Assembly (NCBI GenBank): GCA_005888335.1 | Contig: VAWY01000091.1 | Location: 1 to 29,429 of the forward strand | Length of the DNA: 29,429 nucleotides | Origin: Actinomycetota bacterium | GTDB taxonomy: Bacteria > Actinomycetota > Thermoleophilia > Solirubrobacterales > Solirubrobacteraceae | Direction: 5' to 3' | Part shown: positions 1 through 8,179 of the stretch, piece after piece | How positions within the stretch are numbered: position 1 is the first letter of the stretch | Layout: each line of letters starts with the position of its first letter | Translations under genes and position numbers: made by a program | The notes under the pieces: model-generated | What the model was told of the DNA's origin: nothing | The model's input: only the letters and a program-made list of their open reading frames with translations | Databases searched by the model: none

Positions 1-1
1 G

Positions 2-889
2 CCGGCGCCGGTGATGGCCTTCTCGTTCGAGCCGCGGTCCAAGGGCGACGAGGAGAAGGCGTTCACCGCGCTGCGTCGCCTGCAGGAGGAGGACCCGACG
101 ATCGACCTGCACCGCGACGAGCAGACGGGCGAGCAGATCCTCGCGGGGCTCTCGCAGATGCACGTCGAGGTCATCGTCGACCGGCTGAAGTCGCGGTTCG
201 GCGTCGAGGTCAACCTCAAGCCGCCGCGCGTGCCCTACCAGGAGGCCCTGCGCAAGGAGGCCCGGGCGCACGGCCGCCACAAGAAGCAGACCGGCGGGCG
301 CGGCCAGTTCGGCGACTGCCACATCATCGTCGAGCCGCTCGAGCCCGGCTCGGGGCTGGAGTTCGTCGACCAGATCAAGGGCGGCGTCATCCCGCAGGGC
401 TTCATCCCGGCGGTCCAGAAGGGCGTGCGCGAGGCGATGACCGCAGGACCCGTGGCCGGCTTCCCGGTCAAGGATGCCCGCGTGCGCCTGGTCGACGGCT
501 CGTACCACTCGGTCGACTCCTCGGAGCACGCGTTCAAGACGGCCGGGTCGATCGCCATGAAGGAGGCGATGCAGCAGGCCTCGCCGACGCTGCTGGAGCC
601 GATCATGCTGCTCACGGTGAGCGTCCCCGAGGACTCGGTGGGCGACGTCATCGGCGACCTCAACTCGCGGCGCGGGCGGCCGCAGGGCATGGAGTCGGCG
701 GCCGGGATGACCGAGATCAAGGCCGAGGTCCCGATGGCCGAGATCCTCACCTACGCCCCCGACCTGCGCTCGCTCACCGGCGGCCAGGGCGACTACACGA
801 TGGAGTTCCTGCGCTACGAGGAGGTGCCCGCGCACCTGGCGCAGAAGGTCGTCGCGGCGGTGGCGGCCGAGGAGCCGGCAGCCGTATAA
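2..889 (+). CDS. EF-G-like translation factor, C-terminal part (5' truncated by window edge)
   Basis: The reading frame is already open at base 2, so the GTP-binding domain and domain II lie outside the window. What remains is the C-terminal part of a translational GTPase of the EF-G superfamily: domain III (about residues 1-75, with the EPRSKGDEEK and AGLSQMHVEV segments), domain IV with the conserved TGGRGQFG loop (around residue 98) that in EF-G reaches the decoding site, and the domain V beta-alpha fold ending near YTMEFLRYEEVP. The sequence differs from housekeeping EF-G at several normally fixed positions (for example FSFEPRSKGDEE instead of the usual IEPKTKADQ), so I read it as the EF-G-like paralogue common in Actinomycetota rather than main fusA. 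Its exact role in that family is not settled. The stop is TAA at 887. Confidence 0.9.
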   Translation, partial: PAPVMAFSFEPRSKGDEEKAFTALRRLQEEDPTIDLHRDEQTGEQILAGLSQMHVEVIVDRLKSRFGVEVNLKPPRVPYQEALRKEARAHGRHKKQTGGRGQFGDCHIIVEPLEPGSGLEFVDQIKGGVIPQGFIPAVQKGVREAMTAGPVAGFPVKDARVRLVDGSYHSVDSSEHAFKTAGSIAMKEAMQQASPTLLEPIMLLTVSVPEDSVGDVIGDLNSRRGRPQGMESAAGMTEIKAEVPMAEILTYAPDLRSLTGGQGDYTMEFLRYEEVPAHLAQKVVAAVAAEEPAAV

Positions 890-908
890 GGACCGCCCAC
901 CCTGCCGC

Positions 909-914
909 TACCCT
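909..914 (+). promoter_or_regulatory. Candidate -10 box TACCCT before the zinc-ribbon gene
   Basis: TACCCT fits the actinobacterial TAnnnT -10 pattern and ends 13 nt before the ATG at 928. The predicted start of transcription (about 7 nt after the box) would leave a leader of only about 7 nt, and no good Shine-Dalgarno sequence is present. It is one of several such boxes in this window. Confidence 0.4.
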
Positions 915-927
915 GGCGGGGCGCCTC

Positions 928-1623
928 ATGACGCCCCGCCAGATCGCCACCAACCAGGCCGTGATGCAATGCGACGTGTGCGGCCGCACGCTGCTGCGCG
1001 GCGAGCAGCCCGCCGTCTTCCTTGCCGGCGGCTCGCGCCGCAACGTCTGCGAGCTCTGCACGCCGCGCGCCACGCACGAGGGCTGGATCCGCGAGGGTCT
1101 CGCCGTCGAGGACCTGGGCGTGCGCCAGCGCGGGCGCGAGCGCCGCGGGTCGCTGCTCGCGCGCCTGCGGGCCCGCCGGGACGGGCATCCCGCGCGCCGC
1201 GCGGCGGAGCCCGAGTCCGAGCCGGAGCCCGAGCCCGTCATCCCCCGCGAGGAGTACGTCGCTCCGCCGCCACCGCCCGAGCCGCGCCACATCCATGCGG
1301 TGCCGACCAACGCCGACATGAAGCGCTCCCGCGCGGTCGACGTCTTCAACGGCTCGGACCGCCCGCGGACGGTCGCGGCGCTGTCGCGCTCGCTCGGCGC
1401 GCCGTTCGTCGTCGTGCGCCCGTCGGAGACCGAGGGCGCGATCGTCAACATCGTCGTCGGCTGGGAGCTGTGCTGGTACCGCTACGAGGTCGATCTCGCC
1501 GACGAGGCCGCCGGGGTGCGCCAGACCGCCCAGGGCGACGAGCTGTCCGAGCTGGACCCGGCTGACCACGTGCCGAACGCCGCCGCCGATGAACGTGGTG
1601 AGCTTCAGCTCGTCTCCGGATAG
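928..1623 (+). CDS. Zinc-ribbon-containing hypothetical protein
   Basis: A 231-residue protein of unknown function. Its N-terminus carries two CxxC pairs (Cys15/Cys18 in CDVC and Cys41/Cys44 in CELC), the layout of a treble-clef or rubredoxin-like zinc ribbon. A basic stretch (residues ~68-90), an acidic Glu/Pro linker with EPEPEPEP and a proline run (~112-116) follow. The C-terminal ~110 residues look folded (around VVVRPSETEGAIVNIVVGWE and WYRYEVDL) and end in an acidic tail. The ordered ends separated by a charged linker suggest an adaptor or nucleic-acid-associated protein, but that is inference. The ATG at 928 is chosen because it lies just after a -10-like box; an ATG at 964 is a second in-frame option that would keep the first CxxC. 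It is followed 11 nt later by the 86-residue gene. Confidence 0.75.
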   Translation: MTPRQIATNQAVMQCDVCGRTLLRGEQPAVFLAGGSRRNVCELCTPRATHEGWIREGLAVEDLGVRQRGRERRGSLLARLRARRDGHPARRAAEPESEPEPEPVIPREEYVAPPPPPEPRHIHAVPTNADMKRSRAVDVFNGSDRPRTVAALSRSLGAPFVVVRPSETEGAIVNIVVGWELCWYRYEVDLADEAAGVRQTAQGDELSELDPADHVPNAAADERGELQLVSG

Positions 1624-1626
1624 CAT
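1621..1626 (+). promoter_or_regulatory. Candidate -10 box TAGCAT overlapping the upstream stop codon
   Basis: The TAG stop codon of the zinc-ribbon gene (1621-1623) is also the first half of TAGCAT, a TAnnnT match ending 8 nt before the ATG at 1635. The predicted transcript would start within about 2 nt of that ATG, that is, leaderless. No Shine-Dalgarno sequence is present. Confidence 0.4.
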
Positions 1627-1634
1627 CGGCGCCA

Positions 1635-1895
1635 ATGATCTATTGCGTGGTGCCCGCCGAGCTCGCTGACGAGCTGTATCCGAAGCTCGCCAAGTACTAC
1701 GAGGACGACCCCAACGTGAAGGTCATCATCGACCGCCGCAAGTCCGATCGACGGGCGGGTGAGGACCGTCGCGCCGCCGAGCGCGAGGACGAGGAGCCGC
1801 TCGCCGACGTGCTCCCGATGGACGGGCGCCGCGAGCAGCGCGACCGCCGCCGCTCGCGCATTCCCGGCGACTTCCCGCGCGTCGACCCGGAGTAG
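1635..1895 (+). CDS. Small charged hypothetical protein (86 aa)
   Basis: The first ~30 residues (MIYCVVPAELADELYPKLAK...) look like a small alpha/beta element that would end in a strand, VKVIID. The rest is a highly charged stretch with repeated DRR units (DRRKSDRR, EDRR, RDRRRSR) alternating with acidic residues, probably disordered. I do not recognise a named family. The start is set by the TAGCAT box 8 nt upstream, and no other start is close. The TAG stop overlaps by one base the GTG start of the RNase HI gene, which suggests translational coupling. The basic tail could contact nucleic acid, but this is only inference. Confidence 0.7.
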   Translation: MIYCVVPAELADELYPKLAKYYEDDPNVKVIIDRRKSDRRAGEDRRAAEREDEEPLADVLPMDGRREQRDRRRSRIPGDFPRVDPE

Positions 1896-2296
1896 TGCGC
1901 GTCGTCGTCCACGTGGACGGGGGCGCGCGCGGCAACCCTGGGCCGGCCGCGGCTGCCGCGGTGATCTCGACGCCCGACGGCGAGGTCCTCGACGAGGCGA
2001 TGGAGGTCCTCGGCGTGGCGACCAACAACGTCGCCGAGTACCGCGGGCTGCTGCTCGGGCTGCGCCGCGCACGCGACCTCGGCGCCACCGAGGTCGACGT
2101 GGTCAACGACTCCGAGCTGGTCGCCAAGCAGCTCACCGGCGCCTACAAGGTCAAGCACGCGGCGATGCGCCCGCTCTTCCTCGAGGCCATGCGCGCGCTG
2201 CGCGAGTTCGAGCGCTGGTCGGTGCGCTCGGTGCCGCGCGCCGAGAACGCGCACGCCGACGCCCTGGTCAACCAGGCGCTCGACGCGGTCGCTTGA
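1895..2296 (+). CDS. Ribonuclease HI family protein
   Basis: The protein would cleave the RNA strand of RNA-DNA hybrids, removing R-loops and Okazaki primers. At 133 residues it is the short RNase HI form. All four acidic metal-binding residues are visible: Asp8 in VDGGARGNPG, Glu48 in NNVAEYRGL, Asp72 in NDSELV and Asp122 in ENAHADALVN. The GTG start overlaps the stop of the 86-residue gene by one base. At the other end its TGA shares a TTGA overlap with the next gene, so three genes here look translationally coupled. In mycobacteria a similar RNase HI domain is fused to a phosphatase domain (CobC-like); no such fusion is present here. Confidence 0.92.
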   Translation: MRVVVHVDGGARGNPGPAAAAAVISTPDGEVLDEAMEVLGVATNNVAEYRGLLLGLRRARDLGATEVDVVNDSELVAKQLTGAYKVKHAAMRPLFLEAMRALREFERWSVRSVPRAENAHADALVNQALDAVA

Positions 2297-3459
2297 CCGA
2301 CTACGAGCGCTACCGGCGCGCGCTCGACGGGCTCGACGCGCCGCTGGCCTTCGTCGACCTCGACGCGCTGTGGGCCAACGCCGCCGACCTCGAGCGGCGC
2401 GCGGCCGGCACGCCGCTGCGCCTGGCCTCGAAGTCGGTCCGCTGCCGCGAGCTGCAGCGCCGCGTGCTCGAGCGATCGCCGTGGCGCGGCCAGATGACGT
2501 TCACGCTGCGCGAGTCGCTGTGGCTGGGCGAGCAGGGCTTCGACGACATGCTGCTCGCCTACCCGACGGCCGACCGCGGCGCGCTGCGCGAGCTGCGCGG
2601 CCACGAGCACCGGCCGATCCTCATGGTCGACTGCCCCGAGCACCTCGACCTGATCGGCCCGGGCGAGCCGGCGGTGCGCGTGTGCCTCGACGTCGACCTG
2701 TCGTGGTGGCTGCTCGGCGGGCGCGTGCGCATCGGCGCCGCGCGCTCGCCGGTGCACACCCCCGCCCAGGCGGCCGCGCTGGCGGCCGAGATCGAGCGGC
2801 GGCCCGGCGTCGAGCTGGCGGCGATCATGGGCTACGAGGCGCAGATCGCCGGCCTGGGCGACAACCCGCCCTCGCGCGCGCGGGGCGCGGCCATCCGGTG
2901 GATGCAGCGCCGCTCGGGGGCCGAGATCGCCGAGCGCCGCGCGGCGGTCGTCGCCGCGGTCGAGCGCATCGCCGGCCGGGCGCTGATCGTCAACGGCGGC
3001 GGCACGGGCAGCATCGAGCGCACCCGCGCCGAGCCGGTCATCACGGAGGTCACCGCGGGTTCCGGCCTCTACGCGCCGGCCCTCTTCGACCACTACACGT
3101 CGTTCCGCGCGCGGCCCGCGGCGTTCTTCGCGCTGCCGGTCGTCCGGCGCCCCGCGCGGCGCGTCGTCACCGCGCTCGGCGGCGGCTACCTCGCCTCGGG
3201 CGCCGCCGACGCGCTGCGCCTGCCCGTCCCCGCCCTGCCGCCCGGACTGAAGCTCGACAAGCTCGAGGGCGCCGGCGAGGTGCAGACCCCGCTGCGCGGC
3301 GCGGCGGCCGACGCGTTGCGCCTCGGCGACAGCGTCTACCTGCGCCACGCCAAGGCCGGCGAGCTGTGCGAGCGCTTCGACCGCCTGCACCTCGTCGAGG
3401 GCGACCGGGTCGTCGACGTCGCGCCGACCTACCGCGGCGAGGGCCGGACGTTTCTGTGA
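2293..3459 (+). CDS. PLP-dependent amino acid deaminase/aldolase (alanine racemase-fold, D-threonine aldolase-like)
   Basis: A 388-residue fold-type III PLP enzyme. The N-terminal alanine racemase-like barrel holds the likely Schiff-base lysine, Lys47, in RLASKSVR. A glycine-rich phosphate-binding stretch is seen at VNGGGTGS, followed by TEVTAGSGLYAP. The C-terminal beta domain carries the His...Cys...Asp arrangement in RHAKAGELCERFD, typical of D-threonine aldolase/D-serine dehydratase relatives, where these residues bind a metal ion. The substrate is probably a beta-hydroxy D-amino acid, but cannot be fixed from sequence. The start is taken as TTG at 2293, forming a TTGA overlap with the RNase HI stop; the frame stays open further upstream, but only as a shadow of RNase HI. 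Confidence 0.85.
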   Translation: MTDYERYRRALDGLDAPLAFVDLDALWANAADLERRAAGTPLRLASKSVRCRELQRRVLERSPWRGQMTFTLRESLWLGEQGFDDMLLAYPTADRGALRELRGHEHRPILMVDCPEHLDLIGPGEPAVRVCLDVDLSWWLLGGRVRIGAARSPVHTPAQAAALAAEIERRPGVELAAIMGYEAQIAGLGDNPPSRARGAAIRWMQRRSGAEIAERRAAVVAAVERIAGRALIVNGGGTGSIERTRAEPVITEVTAGSGLYAPALFDHYTSFRARPAAFFALPVVRRPARRVVTALGGGYLASGAADALRLPVPALPPGLKLDKLEGAGEVQTPLRGAAADALRLGDSVYLRHAKAGELCERFDRLHLVEGDRVVDVAPTYRGEGRTFL

Positions 3460-3461
3460 TG

Positions 3462-3475
3462 GCGCCGCGAGGCGC
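3462..3475 (+). terminator. Short GC hairpin after the aldolase gene
   Basis: GCGCC and GGCGC form a perfect 5-bp stem around a GCGA (GNRA-type) loop, 2 nt after the stop codon at 3459. There is no T-run, so it would be a weak or factor-assisted terminator, or an mRNA 3'-end stabiliser. It separates the 1-3459 operon from the ECF42 cassette. Confidence 0.35.
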
Positions 3476-3521
3476 GGTCAGCCGGGTGCGAGGGTCGTGG
3501 GATCAGCCATCTGGCCAGGAG

Positions 3522-3548
3522 TGTCGATTTCGCGGCGGCCCGTTCGTC
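3522..3548 (+). promoter_or_regulatory. ECF42-type promoter (TGTCGA - 17 nt - CGTC)
   Basis: TGTCGA at 3522-3527 and CGTC at 3545-3548 are separated by 17 nt. The elements match the -35 (TGTCGA) and -10 (CGA/TC) signature that I recall being reported for ECF42 sigma factors of Streptomyces venezuelae. It lies 31 nt before the first gene of an ECF42 cassette, where autoregulation is expected. The same motif with the same spacing precedes the second ECF42 cassette in this window (20273-20299, minus strand). Outside these two sites, TGTCGA occurs only inside genes as far as I could see. Confidence 0.7.
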
Positions 3549-3579
3549 TCATCCGCGACCATCCGGCAAGGAGGAAGCG

Positions 3580-3939
3580 ATGAAGTACATGCTGTTGATC
3601 CACCAGGGCGACGCCCCGACGCCGCGGGATCCGGACGCCTGGGCGCGCCTGCCGCAGGACGAGCAGCAGGCGGTCTTCCGCGACTACCAGGCGATCAACC
3701 AGACCGCCGGCGTGACGCCCGGCCTGCAGCTGTCGGACCCGGGGACCGCGACCACCGTGCGGGTGCAGGACGGCAGGACGCTGACGACCGACGGGCCGTT
3801 CGTCGAGCTCAAGGAGGCGATCGGCGGCTACCTGCTGTTCGAGGCGGACGACCTCGACGCGGCGATTGAGCTGGCCGCGCGGATCCCGGCGGCGCGCCTC
3901 GGCGGCGCGATCGAGGTGCGCCCGATCGTGGAGTGGTAG
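3580..3939 (+). CDS. YCII-related (DGPF) domain protein of the first ECF42 cassette
   Basis: A 119-residue alpha/beta protein of the YCII/DGPF family, which folds like a ferredoxin-type dimer. The signature Asp-Gly-Pro-Phe is at residues 71-74, in [16 protein letters not shown], after the typical N-terminal strand [11 protein letters not shown]. Such proteins are encoded next to ECF42 sigma factors in many bacteria; their biochemical role is unknown. An excellent ribosome-binding site, AAGGAGGAAGCG, precedes the ATG. The ECF42 promoter lies upstream, and the sigma gene starts inside the last codons, a 7-bp overlap. It is likely cotranscribed with, and a target of, that sigma factor. Confidence 0.92.
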   Translation: MKYMLLIHQGDAPTPRDPDAWARLPQDEQQAVFRDYQAINQTAGVTPGLQLSDPGTATTVRVQDGRTLTTDGPFVELKEAIGGYLLFEADDLDAAIELAARIPAARLGGAIEVRPIVEW

Positions 3940-5120
3940 CGATTCTCGACGAGGCCTTCCGCGAGCACTGGGGCTATGTCCTCGCGGCCCTGATCGGCTT
4001 CCTCGGCGACTTCGACGTCGCCGAGGAGGCCGCGCAGGACGCCTTCGCGATCGCCGCGGCGCGCTGGCCGCGCGACGGAGCCCCGTCCAACCCGCGCGCC
4101 TGGCTGGTCACGACGGCGCGCAACCGGGCCGTCGACCGCCTCCGCCGCGATCGCACGCTCGCCGCGAAGACCCGCCTGCTCGAGGTCCGTGAGGCCGTGG
4201 AGGACAGCGTGGATGAGACCCCGTTCCCTGACGAGCGACTCGAGCTCGTCTTCACCTGCTGTCACCCGGCGCTCGCCACCGAGGCGCAGGTCGCGCTCAC
4301 CCTGCGGACGCTCGGCGGCCTGACCACGAGCGAGATCGCCCGCGCGTTCCTGGTGCCCGAGGCGACGATGGCCCAGCGCCTGGTGCGCGCCAAGCGCAAG
4401 ATCAAGGAGGCCGGGATCCCGTTCCGCGTGCCTCCCGACCACCTGCTCCCCGATCGGATCGACGCCGTGCTCGCGGTCGTCTACCTGATCTTCAACCAGG
4501 GCTACGGCGGGCGCGGTGAGCTGGTGGGCGAGGCGCTCCGGCTCGGGCGCGCGCTCGCCGAGCTGATGCCCGACGAGCCCGAGGTGCACGGCCTGCTGGC
4601 GATGATGCTGCTGCTCGACGCGCGCCGCGAGGCGCGCTTTCGCGACGGCGACCTCGTCCTGCTCGCCGACCAGGACCGCTCGCTCTGGGACGCGGGGAGG
4701 ATCGCCGCGGGCCGGGCGGCGCTCGACCGTGCCCTCGCGCTGCGCGGCCGCGGTCCGTACGTCGTGCAGGCCGCGATCGCGTCGCTGCACGCCGAGGAGC
4801 CGCGCGACTGGCCCCAGATCGCCGCGCTCTACGGCGAGCTCGCCCGCCTGACCGACTCGCCGGTGGTCGAGCTGAGCCGGGCTGTCGCGGTCGCCGAGAC
4901 CGATGGCGCCGAGGCGGGGCTCGAGATCGTGGACCGCCTCGCCCTCGAGGGCTACCACTACCTCCACGCGACGCGTGGCGAGCTGCTGCACCGCCTCGGT
5001 CGCACGGCGGAGGCGCGCGACGCCTACGAGCGAGCGCTCGCGCTGGTCCACGACGACGCCGAGCGGCGCCTCCTCGAGCGGCGGCTGGCGGAGCTCGGGC
5101 CGGCTACGTCCCGACGGTGA
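3933..5120 (+). CDS. ECF42-group RNA polymerase sigma factor with C-terminal TPR-like extension
   Basis: A 395-residue ECF sigma factor. Region 2 covers about residues 5-72 (core [14 protein letters not shown] and [14 protein letters not shown]), and region 4 about residues 105-160 ([40 protein letters not shown]). A long helical C-terminal extension (~200 residues), predicted TPR-like, is the hallmark of the ECF42 group and is thought to take over control in the absence of an anti-sigma factor. No anti-sigma gene is nearby. The GTG at 3933 overlaps the DGPF gene by 7 bp, which fits translational coupling. The 3' end runs 17 bp into the convergent oxidoreductase gene. Confidence 0.93.
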   Translation: MVAILDEAFREHWGYVLAALIGFLGDFDVAEEAAQDAFAIAAARWPRDGAPSNPRAWLVTTARNRAVDRLRRDRTLAAKTRLLEVREAVEDSVDETPFPDERLELVFTCCHPALATEAQVALTLRTLGGLTTSEIARAFLVPEATMAQRLVRAKRKIKEAGIPFRVPPDHLLPDRIDAVLAVVYLIFNQGYGGRGELVGEALRLGRALAELMPDEPEVHGLLAMMLLLDARREARFRDGDLVLLADQDRSLWDAGRIAAGRAALDRALALRGRGPYVVQAAIASLHAEEPRDWPQIAALYGELARLTDSPVVELSRAVAVAETDGAEAGLEIVDRLALEGYHYLHATRGELLHRLGRTAEARDAYERALALVHDDAERRLLERRLAELGPATSRR

Positions 5121-5997
5121 GCACGATCTTCCCGCGCGTGTGCCTCGACTCGCTGAGCTCGTGCGCGCGCTGCACCTCGCTGAGCGGCAGCACCTCGGCG
5201 AGCTCGACGCGCACGTCGCCCGCCGCGACGAGCTCGGCGATCCGCGCCAGCTGCTCCGCGTCGGGGCTCATGATGAGCAGCTCGCCGCGCACGCCGGGCT
5301 CCTGCGGCGGCGGCCCGGCGATCGTGACGATGACGCCGCCCTCGCGGACGGTCGGCACGAGCGTGCGCGTCGTGTCTCCGCCGACAGTGTCGAACGCGAC
5401 GTCGACCCCGCTCACCGTCTCGCCGACGTCCTGCTGCGTGTAGTCGACGTACTCGTCGGCGCCCAGGCCGAGCACGAAGTCGCGGCTGCGCGACGATCCG
5501 GTCCCGATGACCCGCGCGCCCGCGTGCTTGGCGAGCTGCACCGCGAGGTGCCCGACGCCGCCCGCCGCGCCGGCGACCAGGGCGGTCTGCCCGCGCTCGA
5601 GGCCGGCGCGGTCGAACAGCGCCTGCCACGCGGTGAGCCCGGCCACCGGGATCGCCGCGGCCCGCTCGAAGCTCACGGCGTCGGGCTTCTTGGCGAGCAT
5701 CCCGGGCGCGCTCGTCGCGAGCTCGGCGTAGCCGCCGCTGGCGGCGAAGCCGAACACGTCGTCGCCTTCGGCAAAGCCCTCGGCGCGCGACTCCGCGATG
5801 GTCCCCGCGATGTCGTTGCCCAGGATGGTGGGCAGCTGCCGCTCGGCGAGCCCGGCCCGGTACTTCCAATCGATCGGGTTGACCGACACGGCGCGGACCC
5901 TGATCAGGACCTCGCCGTCGGCGGGGACGGGGGAGTCGACCTCCTCGAAGCGCAGCACGTCGGGGCCGCCGGTCTGGCGCATCAGCACGGCCTGCAT
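5104..5997 (-). CDS. NADPH-dependent quinone oxidoreductase (zinc-independent MDR family)
   Basis: A 297-residue medium-chain reductase of the quinone oxidoreductase type. The N-terminal GroES-like domain starts [20 protein letters not shown] and contains [10 protein letters not shown] and LGNDIAGTI; the usual zinc-binding cysteines are absent. The Rossmann domain has the nucleotide-binding [16 protein letters not shown]. It would reduce quinones or alpha,beta-unsaturated carbonyls with NADPH in the cytosol. The ribosome-binding site AGGAGG lies 7 nt before the ATG. Transcription probably starts from a TACGAT box that lies inside a small dyad at 6034-6050. The 3' end overlaps the convergent sigma gene by 17 bp. 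Confidence 0.9.
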   Translation of the reverse strand: MQAVLMRQTGGPDVLRFEEVDSPVPADGEVLIRVRAVSVNPIDWKYRAGLAERQLPTILGNDIAGTIAESRAEGFAEGDDVFGFAASGGYAELATSAPGMLAKKPDAVSFERAAAIPVAGLTAWQALFDRAGLERGQTALVAGAAGGVGHLAVQLAKHAGARVIGTGSSRSRDFVLGLGADEYVDYTQQDVGETVSGVDVAFDTVGGDTTRTLVPTVREGGVIVTIAGPPPQEPGVRGELLIMSPDAEQLARIAELVAAGDVRVELAEVLPLSEVQRAHELSESRHTRGKIVLTVGT

Positions 5998-6033
5998 CGC
6001 CTGTCCTCCTGGGGCGGGGGTGGTCGCGCCGGA

Positions 6034-6050
6034 GCTTATCTATCGTAAGC
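6034..6050 (-). promoter_or_regulatory. Dyad GCTTA-7-TAAGC over a -10 box (candidate operator)
   Basis: GCTTA (6034-6038) and TAAGC (6046-6050) form a 17-bp inverted repeat. On the minus strand the box TACGAT (6042-6047) sits inside it at a suitable place for the oxidoreductase -10, giving a leader of roughly 40 nt with an AGGAGG site. A repressor bound here would block the promoter. Arms of only 5 bp make this a modest case. Confidence 0.35.
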
Positions 6051-6057
6051 CGGTCGC

Positions 6058-7344
6058 CTATGCGCCGAGGACCCGCCGCACGCCCTCGTTGGTGAACACG
6101 CGGTCGGGATCGAGCCGGTCGCGAGCGCGGGCGAAGGCGTCCCAGCGCGGGTAGCGCGGCGCGAGCGTCTGCGCCGTCTGCGTATGGCGCTTGCCCCAGT
6201 GCGGGCGCCCGCCGTAGCCGTCGAAGATCTCCTCGGCGGCGGCGAAGAGCGCCTCGAACGGCATCCCGCGGTACTGGTGGATGGCGACGTAGCACGTCGC
6301 GCGCTCGTGGGCGGGGGAGAGGAGGGCGTCGTCGGGCGCGACGAAGCGCACCTCGAGCGGGAACCCGGTCGCCAGGCGCCGGCGGGCGATCGTCTCCAGC
6401 ACGCGCTCGACGGCCTCGCGCCCGTGATCGCGCGGCAGCGCGTACTCCATCTCGGTGAAGCGGACGGCGCGGCGGCTGGCGTACACGCGGTACGCGAGGT
6501 CCTCGCGCTCGCTGCGCGAGGCCAGGCGCATCAGCGTGCGGTTGAGCCGCGGCGTCGCGCGCGGCCGCCGCCGCCCGGCGCGCGAGAAGGCGCCGAGCAC
6601 CGCGTTCTCGAGCACATCCTCCTGAAGGCGCACGCGCCAGCGCGGCGTCGAGCGCACGTCGGCGCCGACGCGCTCGGTCCGGCGCACCATCGTCGTGTTC
6701 GTGTGCGGGAAGGCGAACAGCTCGAGGTGGTCGTGGACGGCGACCAGCTCGTCGAGGCGCGCGAGGGTCGCGTCGATCGGCTGCGGCTCGTCGACGCGGC
6801 GCAGGCCGTAGAGCGGCACGCAGCGCAGCGTCACCTCGGTGACGACGCCGAGCGCGCCGAGCGCCACGCGCGCGGCGCGCAGGTCCTCGGGGTCGGTCAG
6901 CTCGACGACCTCGCCGCGGCCGTCCACGAGGCGCATCCCGACGACGTTGGCCGACAGGTTGCGAAAGCGCGCGCCCGTCCCGTGCGTGGCGGTGGCCAGC
7001 GCCCCCGCCAGCGTCTGGGCGTCGATGTCGCCCTGGTTCTCGAGCCCGAGTCCGTGCGCCGCCAGCGCCGGCCCGAGCGCGTGAAGGGTGATCCCCGCCT
7101 GCACGCGCGCGAGGCCGCTCGCCGCGTCGGCATCGAGCACGCGGTCGAAGGCGTCCAGGCGCAGCAGGACGCCATCGGTCGGCACCACGTCGGAGAACGA
7201 GTGCCCGGCGCCGGCGACGCGGACGGTCCGCCCGGCCTCGCGCGCCCGGCGCACCGCGCCGGCGACCTCGGCCTCGTCGCGGGGCGTCTCGACCGCCGCC
7301 GGCGCGCACCGGCGGTCGCCCGTCCAGTTCGTCCACTCGGGCAC
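6058..7344 (-). CDS. FAD-linked oxidase, L-gulonolactone/D-arabinono-lactone/alditol oxidase family
   Basis: A 428-residue VAO-type flavoprotein. The N-terminal FAD-binding (PCMH) domain has [12 protein letters not shown], with His48 at the position that carries covalent FAD in relatives, and the phosphate loop ATATHGTG near residues 115-122. The C-terminal ALO domain ends with the typical RPHWGKRH segment, whose residues line the active site. The enzyme would oxidise a sugar lactone or alditol and pass electrons to O2 or another acceptor; the substrate cannot be read from sequence. The start is GTG at 7344, 9 nt after a TAGCGT box, with no Shine-Dalgarno sequence. The metallophosphoesterase gene ends 12 nt upstream. 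Confidence 0.9.
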   Translation of the reverse strand: MPEWTNWTGDRRCAPAAVETPRDEAEVAGAVRRAREAGRTVRVAGAGHSFSDVVPTDGVLLRLDAFDRVLDADAASGLARVQAGITLHALGPALAAHGLGLENQGDIDAQTLAGALATATHGTGARFRNLSANVVGMRLVDGRGEVVELTDPEDLRAARVALGALGVVTEVTLRCVPLYGLRRVDEPQPIDATLARLDELVAVHDHLELFAFPHTNTTMVRRTERVGADVRSTPRWRVRLQEDVLENAVLGAFSRAGRRRPRATPRLNRTLMRLASRSEREDLAYRVYASRRAVRFTEMEYALPRDHGREAVERVLETIARRRLATGFPLEVRFVAPDDALLSPAHERATCYVAIHQYRGMPFEALFAAAEEIFDGYGGRPHWGKRHTQTAQTLAPRYPRWDAFARARDRLDPDRVFTNEGVRRVLGA

Positions 7345-7353
7345 GCTGCCCGG

Positions 7354-7359
7354 ACGCTA
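7354..7359 (-). promoter_or_regulatory. Candidate -10 box TAGCGT overlapping a stop codon (leaderless start)
   Basis: On the minus strand the TAG stop of the metallophosphoesterase gene forms the first half of TAGCGT, which ends 9 nt before the GTG at 7344. The predicted transcript would begin within about 3 nt of the start codon. It would allow the oxidase gene to be transcribed separately from the gene in front of it. Confidence 0.4.
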
Positions 7360-8115
7360 CCGAGCCCCTTGCACCTCGACGTGCGCGGGGACCTCGGGCC
7401 GCGTCCCGCGCAGCTCGAAGACCCAGAAGTCGCGCTGCATCACGTGGACGGCGACGTTGTAGACCGGCACCAGGCCGGCGACCGAGCCTTCGAGCGTGCC
7501 GGCGTGCGCGTGGCCGTGCAGCGCGAGGTCGGGGCGGTGGTGCAGCAGCGGCTCGGCCAGGCGCCCGCTCCCCAGGAACGTGTAGATCCCGTGCGGCTCG
7601 CCCTCCAGCGTGTCGCGCACGGGCGAGTAGTGCATGAGCGCGATGCGCACCCCGCAGCCGGCGATCTCGCCGAGCGCGCGGTCGAGCGCCTCGACCTCCT
7701 CGCCGGTCTCGCGGTACAGCGCGCGCAGGCTGGGCTCGCCGAAGTCGGGCTGGAAGGAGCCCTCGAAGCCGCCGACGAAGCCCTTCACGCCGGCGACGCC
7801 GAGCTCGACGCCCTCGCAGTCGCCGATCCACGAGGCGCCCTCGAGCACCTCGACGCCGCCCTCGCGCAGCGCGGCGACGAGCTCGTCGTGGCGGTTGGCG
7901 TGCCAGTCGTGGTTGCCGAGCACGGCGACGACCGGCAGATCGGTCTCCGCGCGGCAGCTCGCGAACAGCTCGGCCTGCTCGGGCTCGCCGTGCGTGGTCA
8001 GGTCGCCGGCGATCAGCACGACGTCGGCGTGGCCGTCCAGGGCGGCGAACGAGCGCGCGAGCTCGTCGCGGTTGTGCCGATCCACGTGGATGTCGCCGGC
8101 CGCGGCGACGCGCAC
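7357..8115 (-). CDS. Calcineurin-like metallophosphoesterase
   Basis: A 252-residue dinuclear-metal phosphoesterase. The whole motif set is visible: GDIH near residue 7, [21 protein letters not shown] and the terminal HGHAH. These residues bind two metal ions (often Fe/Mn/Zn) and activate water. The substrate may be a phosphodiester or phosphomonoester; the sequence does not tell. The GTG at 8115 is chosen because GAGGG lies 7 nt upstream and translation begins directly with the first strand, [14 protein letters not shown] at 8133 (six residues longer) is the alternative. It is divergent from the nucleotidyltransferase-like gene at 8180. Confidence 0.88.
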   Translation of the reverse strand: MRVAAAGDIHVDRHNRDELARSFAALDGHADVVLIAGDLTTHGEPEQAELFASCRAETDLPVVAVLGNHDWHANRHDELVAALREGGVEVLEGASWIGDCEGVELGVAGVKGFVGGFEGSFQPDFGEPSLRALYRETGEEVEALDRALGEIAGCGVRIALMHYSPVRDTLEGEPHGIYTFLGSGRLAEPLLHHRPDLALHGHAHAGTLEGSVAGLVPVYNVAVHVMQRDFWVFELRGTRPEVPAHVEVQGAR

Positions 8116-8179
8116 GCAAGGGCCCTCGCTCACGGCCCGGGGTTGCCCCGCCGACCGATCGGGGAAACGAGGGGACGCC

